Assembly: GCA_009617715.1 (NCBI GenBank)
Contig: VTFK01000191.1
Span: forward strand, 62,001 to 126,000
Source: Plectrocnemia conspersa
Taxonomy: Eukaryota > Arthropoda > Insecta > Trichoptera > Polycentropodidae
Length of the DNA stretch: 64,000 nt
Direction: 5' to 3'
Shown here: positions 63,069 through 64,000 of the stretch, piece after piece
Numbering within the stretch: the stretch's first letter is position 1
Layout of the letters: every line of letters begins with the position of its first letter
Notes under the pieces: model-generated
What the model was told of the DNA's origin: nothing
The model's database searches: none
Seen by the model: the letters and a program-made list of their open reading frames with translations, nothing else
Position numbers and translations under genes: made by a program

Positions 63069-63839
63069 TAGGGCTTCTGAAAACCCGGGGTTTTGAAACC
63101 CGCCGGGTCCGGGTCCAATATTTTTGAAACCCGGCGGGTTCGGTTCGGTTCGGGTCCAAAATTATTATAGTATAAATATACGAAAAACGGTTTAAAATGT
63201 TTATTGAAAATAATAATATGTATGAAAAAAAAGAAAAATAATTTATACTAGTACACAACTTTTTTATACCTAGATTATTTAAAAAATATACATTATAAAA
63301 ATATAATAATTACTTTGTGACAAAGAGAACAAGTGTAATACTGTTTCCAGTTTCAAGTGTCCCATCGATTTATCGTTTCGTTCAAACGAATAATACTGAA
63401 TAGATCCCTTGTTTGTTCTAATTGCTTTAGTATAAACAACGTTCATATAACACGATTTTTAGGGCGATGAACTAATAACGTTGCAGCATTGCAATTGCGT
63501 CGCAATCTTATTGAATTATATAATTATAGGAATTCATAGATTCAAAATCAGAGTATATAACACTAATACAATAACACACGAAGGAAGTAATAAAATTAAG
63601 GTTCAAAACGACTTACCGAGAACACTTTTTTTACGATTGTTTACAAGGCTACTTCTTCAATGCTCGCCTTTTCGCAAAATTTAAACTAACGGAACTTTAT
63701 TACAAATTAAAATTAATATATAAAATAAAAGGATACCCGGACCCGAACCCGGCTGTGTTGACCCCGGGTTTCGGGTCCGGGTTTTAGGGTCATTACCCGA
63801 CCGGGTCCGGGTCGGGTCGAGTCGGGTCCAGAAGCCCTA
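63069..63839. mobile_element. Non-autonomous hAT-type element with perfect 8-bp target duplication
   Basis: Inverted ends tagggcttctg (63069-63079) and cagaagcccta (63829-63839) are flanked by a perfect 8-bp direct repeat, cctgcatt (63061-63068 and 63840-63847). An 8-bp duplication with short TAGGG/CAGGG-like ends is the hallmark of the hAT superfamily. Subterminal regions at both ends are packed with gggtccgggt/cgggttcgg words (63080-63155) and their complements (63730-63825). The 600-bp middle is AT-rich with no transposase, so the 771-bp element would need a transposase from elsewhere. The intact duplication and matching ends suggest a fairly recent insertion. Confidence 0.85.
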
Positions 63840-64000
63840 CCTGCATTGTTGCATGACACAAGTGATACAAGCATGAAAAAAATTACCCAAGAAATATTAA
63901 CAATAGGGACAACCCTTCGTGATTTAGGATGCTGCTACAGAATTGATTACTCCGAAAATTGCATATTCCCAATAAAAAATGCCAAGTTTTTTGCAACGTC
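63840..64000. other. Right edge of window, no supported feature
   Basis: The sequence resumes the target interrupted by the hAT-type element (cctgcattgttgcatgacac). No gene or element end is visible before the window stops. Confidence 0.5.

Overview
The window is strongly AT-rich eukaryotic nuclear DNA, most likely from an insect. The evidence is GT-AG introns splitting recognisable genes, an arthropod-style BTB/zinc-finger factor, several decayed mariner-type transposases, short terminal-inverted-repeat elements, and long gene-poor stretches. There are no operons or ribosome binding sites and I see no rRNA, tRNA or CRISPR array. The species cannot be named from the sequence.

Layout. Positions 1-7431 look like intron or intergenic DNA, with a foldback repeat at about 4.2-4.8 kb. 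A terminal coding exon on the + strand ends at 7602. From 7.6 to 30.9 kb there is almost no coding signal: decayed mariner copies lie at 20.3-20.8 kb (- strand) and 26.9-27.25 kb (+ strand), with several inverted-repeat clusters. At 30882-31032 (- strand) is a clear signal-peptide first exon of a secreted or membrane protein; the rest of that gene would run leftward. A truncated mariner-like element lies at 34.7-35.3 kb.

The first well-supported gene is a PIH1-family protein (38438-39554, three exons), a presumed co-chaperone, with an apparent frameshift in a run of eight A that hides about 95 more codons. Just upstream, on the opposite strand, is a tentative two-exon small ORF (37778-38038). 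A LINE remnant lies at 41.8-42.0 kb and a nearly full-length decayed mariner-like element at 47.2-48.4 kb (- strand).

The second well-supported gene is a BTB-C2H2 zinc-finger transcription factor (54897-57804, six coding exons). A GC/CpG-rich island (49.4-49.7 kb) and a set of diverged repeat cassettes lie upstream and may hold its promoter or alternative first exons. Its frame is stopped by a single TGA and then stays open for 77 more basic, coding-like codons to 58038, which makes it a stop-readthrough candidate.

The last 3 kb is repeat territory: foldback elements and a 771-bp non-autonomous hAT-type element (63069-63839) with a perfect 8-bp target duplication. The two main genes are not obviously related in function. 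The most unusual items are the TGA-interrupted frame, the A8 frameshift, the foldback repeat family, a row of three adjacent hairpins near 9.0 kb, and a 20-bp perfect-stem hairpin at 44.4 kb.
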